The notes under the pieces are model-generated. The model was not told where the DNA came from. It searched no databases and was given only the letters and a program-made list of their open reading frames with translations. Positions 34,205-43,990 of a stretch of 54,664 nt of DNA are shown piece after piece. The DNA is from Welwitschia mirabilis (Eukaryota > Gnetophyta > Gnetopsida > Welwitschiales), in the NCBI GenBank assembly GCA_051453625.1, contig JBOZIK010000001.1:84504592-84559255 (forward strand). Reading direction: 5' to 3'. Each line of letters opens with the position of its first letter. Within the stretch, counting starts at the first letter, position 1. A program made the translations under genes and the position numbers.

Positions 34205-35215
34205 ATGGTAGAAAGCTCATCCAAAAGAAGAGTAAAGGTGGCTTCTTCAAGAGCCAATAATCTTCTATGAAGGAACATCAGAAGAGGACATTGATAAGTT
34301 TTTTGAGAAGTTTGAGAAGAAGGTAGTGTGCCAAGAGCGGTTTATAGCTACTTCAAAGCTTAGGGAAGTCATCCAACTCCTGAGAAATTAAGATCTTGAT
34401 CACTTTTTTGATGTCTCAGGTTCTGACTATACTTTTCTTACTAGAATGTTTTATTGTAATGCTTCTTTTGATCATGACACTAGAACCCTTGAAATCCTTA
34501 TTTTGGAAAAGCGGATAAGAGTAACAGCCATCTCATTTCACAGCTGATTGATCTTCCAAAGGGGGACTATGAAGAGTTTTGGCCTCTTCGAGATACTATG
34601 GAAGACATGCCTGATGTTACCAGGGAGCTCTGTGGTAAGATGCATACTTGGAAGCACACTTTGTCTACTTCTTTGTTAACTTCATTTGATTTTCACCTAT
34701 AACTTCTTAACCTTGGTTGACCATCGTGATGAGGCCTCTTGCTATCGAGCCTATCTGATGTATTTGGTAGGAACTAGGCATTCTATTGATGCTCCTGCCA
34801 TAATACTGAAGAATATGGTTTCTTAGCTGAGTATCACAGAACTAGGGCGTTACCCTACTTTGTGCTTATCACAAGTATTTGCCATCACCTTCATGTTACT
34901 TTATATCCAAAGTTAGAGACCCTCCAGTCTATGGTATCCATTGGACGTGCAATCTTGTCTCACATGCATATTTTTACCTCTTCAAAGAAATCTTCAAAAT
35001 CTCCTTCTCTAAAGAAAGCCTCTCCTGATGAGACCCTCTCGTATCTGAGATGGATTGACCCTCATACCAGACACATGAAGGAAGCCCTCATTGCTGCTGA
35101 TTATGATATTGCTAACACCTCAGTAGAAGCTACCAGTTCAGCTCGCACAGGAGGAGATGAAGAAGAATCAGAGGAAGACTCTGAAGAAGAAGAAGAAGAG
35201 GAGGAGTCTAATTAA
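34205..35215 (+). pseudogene. E1 extra ORF (putative plant transposon-protein-like), frameshifted
   Basis: Starts at ATG 34205 (MVESSSKRRVKVASS). After a frame change it reads FYEGTSEEDIDKFFEKFEKK, KLREVIQLL, FFDVSGSDYTFLTRMFYCN and SFHSxLIDLPKGDYEEFW. The last part is open from 34862: ITSICHHLHV, AILSHMHIF, YLRWIDPHTRHMKEALIAAD, and a strongly acidic Asp/Glu tail to the stop at 35213-35215. About 330 residues when intact. It is homologous, segment by segment, to the minus-strand ORF at 47706-48704 in E2. From memory the pattern (VS..Y..L.R.FYxN, then a LP-G turn) resembles the 'putative plant transposon protein' domain reported in plant repeats; that link is a suggestion. It is not RT, integrase or an obvious envelope: no signal peptide or membrane segment is seen. 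Confidence 0.65.
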
Positions 35216-35264
35216 AAATTTTCAGATTATGTTTTGCTTTGTTCTATCCTTTGTCATTGATGTC

Positions 35265-35277
35265 AAAAGGGGGAGAA
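35265..35277 (+). other. Polypurine-tract-like site 1 of E1
   Basis: AAAAGGGGGAGAA preceded by TCATTGATGTC, about 50 bp after the extra ORF stop but 560 bp short of the 3' LTR. Confidence 0.6.
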
Positions 35278-35806
35278 TTAGTTATGTGTTACTTTTATGA
35301 TTTCAGTTGTATGCTCTTAATGAGTACTTTTAATTTGTAATGTTTATACTTTTACGTTGTAATGTTTGCTTATATCTAATGGAATGCACTTTTCTACTTT
35401 AGCACAAAATCTTGTTTCATATGGTATCATAAATTTATTTGTGCTTTTCAAAATCATAAATGTTTTTCTTTTCGTATCCTAAGTGCCTATCTTGAAAAGC
35501 TTAAAGTCTTTGTAATATTGGAAATAAATTTCAATTTATGATATTTGATTCAATGTTTATTAAGTGTGATTCAATGTTTAATAAGTATTCATGATCATAT
35601 TATGTCTATAATAAAGTTGTGCCTTTTTAACTCTTGAATGTGTATATTAAATTGTTTCATTTAGAGCACAAAATTTGTTTGTTCAAAATGCTTTCACTTG
35701 TTACAAATTGGAAAATTATTTTGCAAATAAGCATTTTATAAGGGAAAGTTTTTCTATGAGTTCTAAGTTTGTCACAACTAAGTAGTGTTTGCCATCAATG
35801 TCAAAC

Positions 35807-35836
35807 GGATGGGGGCAGGGTTGGGGGGAGGGGGGT
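35807..35836 (+). other. Polypurine tract of E1 at the 3' LTR
   Basis: G-rich run (GGATGGGGGCAGGG, GGGGGGAGGGGGG) ending at the 3' LTR start, where second-strand priming is expected. It is preceded by CATCAATGTCAAA, similar to the flank of site 1. Confidence 0.8.
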
Positions 35837-37034
35837 TGTTAGATTATGTTTTGCCAATTGATGTCAAACTAATATTTTCTGTATAGTAAATTTTGTGTAT
35901 TTTCTGTAAAAGATGTTAGATTACTTACAAGTCAAAAGATGGAACTAAATTGATCAACTTCTGAGCACTAGAAACCTATCAGTTTACTTACCCTCAAGAG
36001 GGGTCGACTGAATTTTCAAGGATTTGACCGTACTTGAAGTAGACAGAAAAATGAACTGCATCCAGAGGGGTCGACCAGATTTTTATGGGGTCGACTGGAC
36101 CTGTAACCTTGAGAACTAGTGTCCCTGAACCAAATGAAAAGGAATCGACTGGATCTTTATGGGGTCGACCGAATGGGGTCAACCGGACTCAATGCAGGAA
36201 ATTGGAAAGAAGTTTTATTAGAAAAGTGGGCGACTAAATGAATAGCGGGCGACCAGACTAGGGTCGACTGGACAGGAAGTCGTAAGAAATTGGGGCGATC
36301 AAATTTCTCACATGGGTGACCTGTGTAACTCACGGCACCACATGGGGTCGACCGGATTTATGTGGGGTCGACCAGATGGAGTGGAAATGAAAATTTTCTA
36401 AACTTTATGTATATGTTATATAGCCGTTAGGTAGCCGTTTTCTAGCTGTTTATAGCTGTTCGAAGCACATTTCAAATGTAATAAACTCTAAAAGCCTTCC
36501 ATTATAAATAGTCAAGTCATAGGTGACCAAAGAATCTTTTGGAACTATTTTTATTTAGAAAAATCTATTGGATCTGAAAGATCAAGCATTGTATTTGGGT
36601 GACTTTCACTTGTGTATCAAGTCATAGGTGACCGAAGGAGATCTAGTATTGGCATTCTCTCTACGTTCAAGGTTGGATCAAGAGCTTCAGTTGTTTTACT
36701 TCTACAAGAGGAGAGCTCCATCAAATGTACTGATTCAAGAACAAGTGATATCCGTACCCTAAAGGCATCAATTCATCACTACCATTGCTCTGTGAAAGGT
36801 TGAGACTTAGCCTCGAAAAGTCTGTTTGTAAAGGTTACAGGTGAACTTGGAGTACCTGGTGGAACGAAGATCTGAGATCTAGCTTAAGGATAAGCTGATC
36901 GTCGAGAGTGGAGTAGGGGGTTTCCTGAACCACTATAAATCTGGCTTGTATCAAAGTGGTATTTTTGTGCTTTCAGTCTTATTTCTTTACTTTCATTATT
37001 TTTTCTTACTGTGCACATTCTAGATTAGTTCATT
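35837..37034 (+). repeat. 3' LTR of E1, truncated at its 3' end
   Basis: Aligns with the 5' LTR from TGTTAGATTATG to TTAGTTCATT. The last 101 bp of the 5' LTR (31575-31675) are absent. It has about ten GGTCGACC-type motifs and one 34-bp unit where the 5' LTR has about twelve and five. The TATA box is at 36503-36510. Because the end is lost, no target duplication can be checked. Confidence 0.9.
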
Positions 37035-37580
37035 ATTCTCCTTCTCTCCAGTCTCAATTACTCTTATTCAAGGGTGTTTGACATGTTGTCGACATTTATG
37101 AGCTTCATATTCTTAGTTCCTCAAATCGCATTCTTCCCTCCTTTGAGTTGCTCTTGTTCTTGGCTATTTGAAACAATATCAATACCCCAGGTTCTTAGTT
37201 TGATGGGTTGGGGACACTTATAAGCTTTATATTTTTAGTTTCTCAAATTCCTCTCTAGCTATGAGTTCCTCTCATATCATAATGTTGGTAGTTGATGTTC
37301 GATGAGTTGTCAACACCCAGAAGGTTTATGCAATTAGTTCCTTAAGTTCATATGTCCTACTACTTCTCATTTTCTTTCATAAGCTTCATATTCTCAATTT
37401 GTTAAAATCCTCTCCTTCTCTAGGATTCTCTTATACTTAGTGTTGATGGGTTTGTATTTGATGAGTTATCCACGCCTAAAAGATTCATGCTATTAATTTC
37501 TTAAGTTTCTTTCTTCTAAAACTTGTGAGTTTTTCTTATACGTTAATGTTGTTAATGTTGATCGAGTGGCTCTTCAACAC
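37035..37580 (+). repeat. Diverged tandem array, units about 100-150 bp
   Basis: The block GATG(A/G)GTTGTCGACACC, about 20 bp, then CTTCATATTCTTAGTTCCT and a CT-rich stretch, recurs at about 37076, 37198, 37299 and 37455, with a partial copy near 37378 and a last start near 37560. Copies are well diverged. The array begins exactly where the truncated E1 LTR stops and lies about 1.6 kb upstream of the zinc-finger ATG. Confidence 0.7.
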
Positions 37581-39204
37581 AAGTAAATATCTAACTCATT
37601 ATGTGAGACTATATAAGTTTGTTGGTCTTCTCTCTCCTTGAGGCCAGAGCATACAACCACCGAGGGTATAGTAGTAGGCTGTCTCAAGGCATGACACCAA
37701 AGTCTAAGTAAAGCAAAGTAAAATGAGAGAAACAGAAAGCAAAAGGAGAGGCTTCCGTGGGGACTAAGAAGCGGAAGAATCACGCAGAGAGCTGAAAAAG
37801 GGCTGTTTCTGCACGTAAATTTCGCATCCCTTAACTGCCACCTCACATCACATGCTTTGACCTTGTTTTTGTCTCTCGTTCTTTCTTCTCTTAATCACAA
37901 TCCAAGGCCAGGAATGGCTTTCCACCAATTCCATTTGGTTTTTTAGTTTTGTTTTTACAGAGCAGATCAGAATCGCAAGCCATCATTGCCCTCATGGACC
38001 CACGTTACTAGAAAGAGAAAGATGGAAGGAAGAGAGAAATGAAGGAGGAGTTTCACTCTCTTTCTGTGGATTCCACTTCTCTCTGGATTTCCACATGGCA
38101 CGTGTTTGATCAAAAGGCTTTTTCCAGTTTTTGAGCTGTTGCTGCACTGCCAGATCCATCTGCATGCAACAGACCTTGCTCTCTTGCTTCTCCTCCTCTC
38201 AGAATTGCTGCTTTGGATCTGCCCATATGAGGTCAGATTCAATTTCTGTGCGTCTTTTGGTCAGTTTCTGTTATTTCTTCTGGTTCTGATTTGGAATTTG
38301 GAGGATGTTTGTGTTACTTAGGTTAATTTCTTGTTTTTGAAGTGATTTTTCTTGAATTTCATGTTGGTTATGGAATTCTTAGCCTGAATTGCGTTCTGGG
38401 TTGATGTAATTTTGATGGCTGTTTGATTTGGAAGGTGGGATTGACTTGCTAAGTAAGGTACTTAATGAATCAGTCTGTAAGTTTCAGAATAATTGAGCAT
38501 GATAGCTGTTTGAATTTTTCTGGGTTTTTGGTTAAATGGTTTGGATGAGTGTAATTGGATTGAAATCCGTCATGCAGGAATTTGATGTTTCAGAAAACCT
38601 GAATTCAGGCAAGAAAAGGCTTCAGAATCTTGCATGGGAGCTAAAGCTGCCTGCAGTATAACTGTTTCTCCAGCCCCAACCAGGTCCATAACTACTGAAA
38701 TAGATTTTGGCAATTTGCTGATATTTAGGTGTCAAACTCAAAACCACAGATTTGTTTAATTAGCCATCTAATTAGGGAATCAGTTTTATTGGGTCTATCA
38801 GGGAGTTGGTTAAGGTCAAGAACCCTAATTTTGAAATTTATTTTTCATTATCACGCTTTGCTTGTTTACTGAGATTTCCCATCTACTTAATCTGAGAACA
38901 AAACCAACTATTTAGCACACTAAATTCTGCATATTACTTGGAATAGGACAAACCAAACTAGATACATTTGCAGCAGACCCATTTGGTTTGTCAATTGTAG
39001 TGGGTTTATTACTGTCGGCAGAACCTTGTCCCATCTGTTTTACCAAGTGGAATTGAATACATAAGAGTAAAAATACTCCAGTACAGTGCATGATTTGTTC
39101 ACGGTTCTGTAATCCTGCGGTTGCAGTATCAGCTTGATTGACTTGATCAAATTATTGTTGTAATTCGAAAAAAACGTTAAGCTGCTTGAAGGGCTTAAGT
39201 TGAC
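37581..39204 (+). promoter_or_regulatory. Promoter and 5' UTR region of the zinc-finger gene
   Basis: A perfect G-box CACGTG lies at 38099-38104 and a TATA-like TATATAAG at 37610-37617. The stretch after 38100 has a CT-rich, leader-like look. Possible 5' UTR splice sites are CCAG|GTCCAT near 38682 and TTGCAG|TATCAG at 39126, so a leader intron of about 440 bp is plausible. The true transcription start cannot be read from sequence alone. Confidence 0.4.
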
Positions 39205-41037
39205 ATGGGCGTAGATGAAGCAGGTGTGGAGATGGATGGCAAGTTTGGGTTACTGGAGAACTGCGGAGAAAGTAAACTGAAACACTCTTGCAGGATCTGT
39301 AAGAGGAGGTTTGCTTGTGGAAGGGCTCTGGGCGGTCACATGAGGGTCCATGGCTCCGAATCAGGTGGTGTTAGGAGTAGCAGTCACGAGGAGAAGAAGG
39401 TTAAAGCCCTTGGAAACATAGCAGAGAATGAGGATGAAGATTTGGGTGGTTCAATTTATGGCTTGAGGAGAAATCCTAAGAGGAATTTAAGGTTTTTGGA
39501 TCAGGACTGTGATTTATATGGAGATGGGTCCTCTGATTTGAGAATTCCCAATGCTTGTACAGAGTGTGGAAAAGATTTTAGCTCATGGAATGCCCTTTTC
39601 GAGCATATGAGATGTCACTCTCTGGCTGAGACTCCTTGGAGGTCGCCTCCTTTTTCCTTCCAGGAAAGAAACAGCAATGGCAAGAATGGCGAGGTTGAAA
39701 TTTCGCCTGCAGAGCAGCCCAGGAATAAGTGGCAAGTTGAAGAGACTGGAAATTCTAGGCAGAGGAATTTCGAGTTATGGTTTGAGGACAAGGCTTCAGA
39801 AAACAAGCCCAGCGGTGATAAACAAGCAATTAAGATGGATCTAGAAAAGCCTGCAGAAACATTCAGATATGCAAAAGATTCAATGCAGGAATTGAAGAAA
39901 CTAAGTTGTAAGGAGAGCTTTGGGGAAGATTCTGAGATGGGTACCACCAGTGAAAATAAAAGCAGCTTCAAGAGGAGGATCAAGGGCAAGACATTAATGC
40001 TTTCAAGTTCTCCTCAGACAAAGAATGAGGAAGAAGAGGATGAGGACATGGACATGGCCAATTGTCTGATGATGCTTGCCCAGGGCGATTGCTTCAAAGC
40101 CACTTCCTCCAGTCCAGAAGATCCAGAAACTCGAGGGGATTCCTTCTACTCCTCTGCATCTGATTCTGCAAACCAGAAGATCAGCAATACAGGAGAGGAT
40201 TCATTATCAGAGTATCAATCTGGGAGAGCAAACCGAGGGAAAATGAAAGACTCAAGGAATGGTTCTGTTGAGGATTTTAATTACTGCAGACCCAAAAACA
40301 GGACCATCTACAAGTGCAAAACTTGCAGAAAAGTCTTCCATACTTATCAGGCTCTGGGTGGGCACAGGGCGAGCCACAAGAAGTCAAAAGCCTTGTTTGC
40401 AGAGGCTGGGGCAAAGGACAGAGACACTAAAATGGTAGATGGATCTCTGGAGGATGAGAAGTTGTCGAGAGACGAACAACACGTGTCCCCAGATATCCTG
40501 AAACAGTCTATCAATTTCCAGACCCGAAATGAGGAAAAGGATCAAATTTCTGAATCCCTGAAGAGCTTGCGGAAGCAATCTAAGATCCATGAATGCTCAG
40601 TTTGCCATAGGGTGTTTTCCTCAGGCCAAGCTCTCGGAGGCCACAAAAGAAGCCATCTATCATTAGCTGCAGATGTTTCTAGTCCATTTACAGAGAGTCC
40701 GCAACGCCATCTCCTGGATTTGAACATTCCTGCATCTGCAACAGACTGCAACCTCACAGATCCAAGTGCGCACGACAAATGTGTGGATTCCCTGATGGGC
40801 ACTGATACTTTTACTGACAAACACACTCTCACTCCTCCTGACACTAAACCCTGGTGGGTGTCAAACAATCAAAACAGTAAATCTGTAAAATACAAAACTC
40901 ACAACCCACAATCCTTAAAAGAGGATGAAGCAGAAAGCAAGCTCGGAAGTCCTAATACTGCAGGCAACAGTGTGCAAGATCTGATCCAGAGCAGAGGAGC
41001 TCTTTCATGGTTGAAAGTCTCTGCAAGCAGTCTTTAA
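39205..41037 (+). CDS. C2H2 zinc-finger transcription factor, ZAT1/4/9-like, four fingers, EAR repressor motif
   Basis: Intact single-exon gene of 610 residues; the start context GACATGGG is good. Four C2H2 fingers with CX2CX12HX3H spacing: finger 1 at 29-49 (RALGGH), finger 2 at 118-138 (divergent, NALFEH), finger 3 at 371-391 and finger 4 at 464-484 (both with plant-specific QALGGH, used for DNA contact). Other elements are basic KRRIKGK near 256-262 (possible nuclear signal), an L-box-like segment [14 protein letters not shown] at 281-294, and the EAR motif LLDLNIPA at 503-510, which in this family recruits co-repressors. An N-terminal finger, a wide spacer and paired C-terminal QALGGH fingers match the Arabidopsis ZAT1/ZAT4/ZAT9 type, though at 610 residues it is longer than those. 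Likely a nuclear transcriptional repressor in stress or developmental control (family knowledge). No stops or frameshifts. Neighbouring repeats (E1 and a tandem array) end about 1.6 kb upstream. Confidence 0.95.
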   Translation: MGVDEAGVEMDGKFGLLENCGESKLKHSCRICKRRFACGRALGGHMRVHGSESGGVRSSSHEEKKVKALGNIAENEDEDLGGSIYGLRRNPKRNLRFLDQDCDLYGDGSSDLRIPNACTECGKDFSSWNALFEHMRCHSLAETPWRSPPFSFQERNSNGKNGEVEISPAEQPRNKWQVEETGNSRQRNFELWFEDKASENKPSGDKQAIKMDLEKPAETFRYAKDSMQELKKLSCKESFGEDSEMGTTSENKSSFKRRIKGKTLMLSSSPQTKNEEEEDEDMDMANCLMMLAQGDCFKATSSSPEDPETRGDSFYSSASDSANQKISNTGEDSLSEYQSGRANRGKMKDSRNGSVEDFNYCRPKNRTIYKCKTCRKVFHTYQALGGHRASHKKSKALFAEAGAKDRDTKMVDGSLEDEKLSRDEQHVSPDILKQSINFQTRNEEKDQISESLKSLRKQSKIHECSVCHRVFSSGQALGGHKRSHLSLAADVSSPFTESPQRHLLDLNIPASATDCNLTDPSAHDKCVDSLMGTDTFTDKHTLTPPDTKPWWVSNNQNSKSVKYKTHNPQSLKEDEAESKLGSPNTAGNSVQDLIQSRGALSWLKVSASSL

Positions 41038-42825
41038 GCGACAGTTCATATTTCATTTCATTTTTATTCTTTGTCAATATATTCTTTTAAGAACCTATTT
41101 GATCTACGCCACTTCACAGTCAGTTTCCATTTGATTCATCTGTAAATTTGTGCTAGAAGTTCATTCTTAACTCTGAAGAAGTCATTCTTTCATTCATTCT
41201 GACATGGGCTGCAGATGGGCAACATCTTCCTTCCTAGAAACTGTAAATTTGTTTTCTTTTTGTGAAGCTTAAACCATGCTGCTTCTTCTCCTGCATGTTT
41301 TCAGTTGCTGTATGACAGAGCCGAATTCCTTTGAAGAAGAATTTGAACATTTTGGAATTGAAGCCTCTTTCTTGAATACAAATTTCAATTGTGTCAGTCA
41401 CTGATCCAGGGCTAAAGGTTGCAGAGCCAACGTTTAATTTATTTCTTTTGGCAGATCTTTGTTCTTTTGCAGAGTGCTTAAAGCTTTTGAGTGAATCATA
41501 AAACTATGACTTGATATGCTATGGTGAAATCTCTTGTCTCAAAGGGTTTTGTCATTGTAACAAAGAATGTTGAGCTGATTGAGATGCTACAAGTGATGGA
41601 TCTAGATTAAAAGTTTGACTATAAAAGTATGTGCAAAAAAGAAAAGTAGGTGCCAATCATCTTACTTAGTAGAAATTATGGATATAGGTTTCGTGTTTAC
41701 CAAGATTAAGCATGATATACTTTGTGGCTATAATAATGATTTACATTCATAAAATAACTATTGATTTACATTTTGATAGACATGAATGGCGTAAAAGAAC
41801 TCATAATGCCGACCCCATGTGGATAGAAAAGGCTAGGATAAATGATAATGATGGTAATAAATAAGGAATATGAGCTTGTGTTTAGGAATGTTTTTAAATT
41901 CTACAAATGAATGGGTTTCGATATGTGAAGTTGAGGTGAGTTAGTCACAAGCTAATGACTTAACTAAACCTTGTTGAGTCACTTTTCTTGACTCATCAAC
42001 CTTGAGTCAAAGCGATGTTTGTTTTTAATCCAAAAAACGTTGTGGACCATGGTGAGTGATTCACGAATTCAATGAGTCAAAAGTTCTTTCTTGACTTTCT
42101 ACATATGGTGAAAAGTTTATACTTTTTGTTAGAAGATAGGCTTAACACTTATAAAAGAGTGAATACATAATTGTACATTAGATATTAACCATCCATTTCA
42201 CATTGTAGACACTCAATTAGGTTATGGTTTATACAACTTTTTGCATATTTCAATTGATATTTATATTTTTTCTATTTTTTTGTTAATACAATAACATGTT
42301 CATTGATTGATCATGTGATTCTATACAAAAGATTCATATCGCACTTTGTTTTCTATATTGCTCATTTTTAAGTGACATCTAACGTTCATTTGAATCCATA
42401 TTTCTATTACTGGCATGTGTTATAGTATTGTATACATTTAAGAATAGAATGTGACCAAAAACATTAGTATTTTGTTGTTTTTTCATCTTCTTTATTTGAC
42501 TGTTTTTGCCCCTTTGTGTAAAGAATCAAAATCAAGCAAGTTGATGAGTCACTCATCAATTGTGAGCCAAATCTAAACTTTTACGCTACCATGATCCAAA
42601 TAGAAGAAAAACATAATGTTTTGAATTTATCTATGAAATCCTAATAATAAGAGGTAACCACACTACTGCATTGTTTCAGTTACTTGAATGGGCAATTTTT
42701 GTTGCTTCATATAAAAAGGTACATGAACATTCTTTTAAATTGTAGCTGTATTATCCTAAAACAAGTATTTCTCGTTTAAAAAGAAAATGTGATTTATATG
42801 CTTAACACAATTTATCAAATGTAGG
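41038..42825. other. 3' flank of the zinc-finger gene and intergenic AT-rich sequence
   Basis: Begins with the 3' UTR; no canonical AATAAA is near the stop. At 41930-42090, and again at 42540-42575, words GAGTCA/TGACTC are clustered in both orientations. No coding signature. Confidence 0.45.
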
Positions 42826-43015
42826 GCAAATGTTGAATTGGAAACTTTTAGTGATTGTACCTCCATCTTAAGAGTACAGCCATCATGATTACTCAAACAA
42901 ATGATTTAATTACACCCAAGACCTTACAATATGATAAATAGGTCATCTAAGGATTTAAACCTATGACCTCGTGAATGAAGAACAAGTGTTCCACGAGGAC
43001 TACTACGCTAGTCAT
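42826..43015 (-). repeat. tRNA-like SINE candidate, copy A
   Basis: On the minus strand an A-box-like TAGCGTAGTAG (43010-43000) is followed about 40 bases on by a B-box-like GGTTTAAATCC (42961-42951), matching the RNA polymerase III internal promoter pattern, then about 120 bp of unique tail. The tail matches copy B (43803-43990) through TAATTAAA, TTTGTTTG, a GTAATCATGATGG-type block and AACTAAAAG-type words. Confidence 0.6.
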
Positions 43016-43209
43016 ATAATCTATGGAATGTGTATGTGATCAACATAGACATAAAAGGAAAAGAGTGAAATAGCATTTAGTTTAGACAAATACATAATGT
43101 AGGCATTGAACCTAAAGTCTAGGGATCCAAAAACAGTGATAAGACTAAGTTTCATTTAAATAGGATATAAAAGTATCGAGGTAGCATAACCTCGCTATGT
43201 ATTACATAA

Positions 43210-43694
43210 NNNNNNNNNNNNNNNNNNNNNNNNNNNNNNNNNNNNNNNNNNNNNNNNNNNNNNNNNNNNNNNNNNNNNNNNNNNNNNNNNNNNNNNNNNN
43301 NNNNNNNNNNNNNNNNNNNNNNNNNNNNNNNNNNNNNNNNNNNNNNNNNNNNNNNNNNNNNNNNNNNNNNNNNNNNNNNNNNNNNNNNNNNNNNNNNNNN
43401 NNNNNNNNNNNNNNNNNNNNNNNNNNNNNNNNNNNNNNNNNNNNNNNNNNNNNNNNNNNNNNNNNNNNNNNNNNNNNNNNNNNNNNNNNNNNNNNNNNNN
43501 NNNNNNNNNNNNNNNNNNNNNNNNNNNNNNNNNNNNNNNNNNNNNNNNNNNNNNNNNNNNNNNNNNNNNNNNNNNNNNNNNNNNNNNNNNNNNNNNNNNN
43601 NNNNNNNNNNNNNNNNNNNNNNNNNNNNNNNNNNNNNNNNNNNNNNNNNNNNNNNNNNNNNNNNNNNNNNNNNNNNNNNNNNNNNNNNNNNNNN
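43210..43694. other. Assembly gap (485 N)
   Basis: Between SINE-like copies A and B. Confidence 0.99.
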
Positions 43695-43802
43695 AGCTAA
43701 GAGATAATACCATTACAAATTATTTTATGTGAATAACACAACCTATGATACAACTTGACCATTGTACATGTTGTAAATATTTGATATTATTAGTGTGGGG
43801 GA

Positions 43803-43990
43803 TGTTGAACTTATAACTTTTAGTTAATATGCCTTCCATTGGAAGTATAACCACTATGATCACCCAAACAAATTAGTTTAATTACTCTTATGGCTTCATA
43901 GTAGGCTAAGCAAGACATTCAAAGGTTCAAACCCATAACCTACTAAGCAGGACACTTGAATAAGGATTATGTTTCTTTAGTGGTTATTTT
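43803..43990 (-). repeat. tRNA-like SINE candidate, copy B
   Basis: The minus strand has B-box GGGTTTGAACC (43934-43924) and the same downstream order as copy A, ending at TTCAACAT. The A box is degenerate. It lies about 970 bp from copy A in the same orientation. Confidence 0.6.

Larger units (their letters stand above)
30180..37034 (+). mobile_element. SIRE-like Copia retrotransposon E1, pol-deleted, with extra 3' ORF
   Basis: Plus-strand element with a 5' LTR (30180-31675), a primer-binding site (31678), a gag remnant, a protease remnant, an internal TATA-bearing region, an extra ORF, two polypurine-tract-like sites, and a 3' LTR (35837-37034) lacking its last 100 bp or so. No integrase, RT or RNaseH is present: the sequence passes from the protease remnant (to 33850) to the internal promoter region within 200 bp. 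A coiled-coil-like gag extension with a second zinc knuckle points to the SIRE lineage. The element is non-autonomous and decayed. Confidence 0.85.

Noticed and set aside
34862-35215. Stand-alone acidic host protein gene
   Set aside because: It is the C-terminal part of the E1 extra ORF and aligns with the E2 copy; not an independent host gene.
39615-40868. Minus-strand open frames inside the zinc-finger gene
   Set aside because: Antisense shadows of the intact + strand CDS with no motif of their own.
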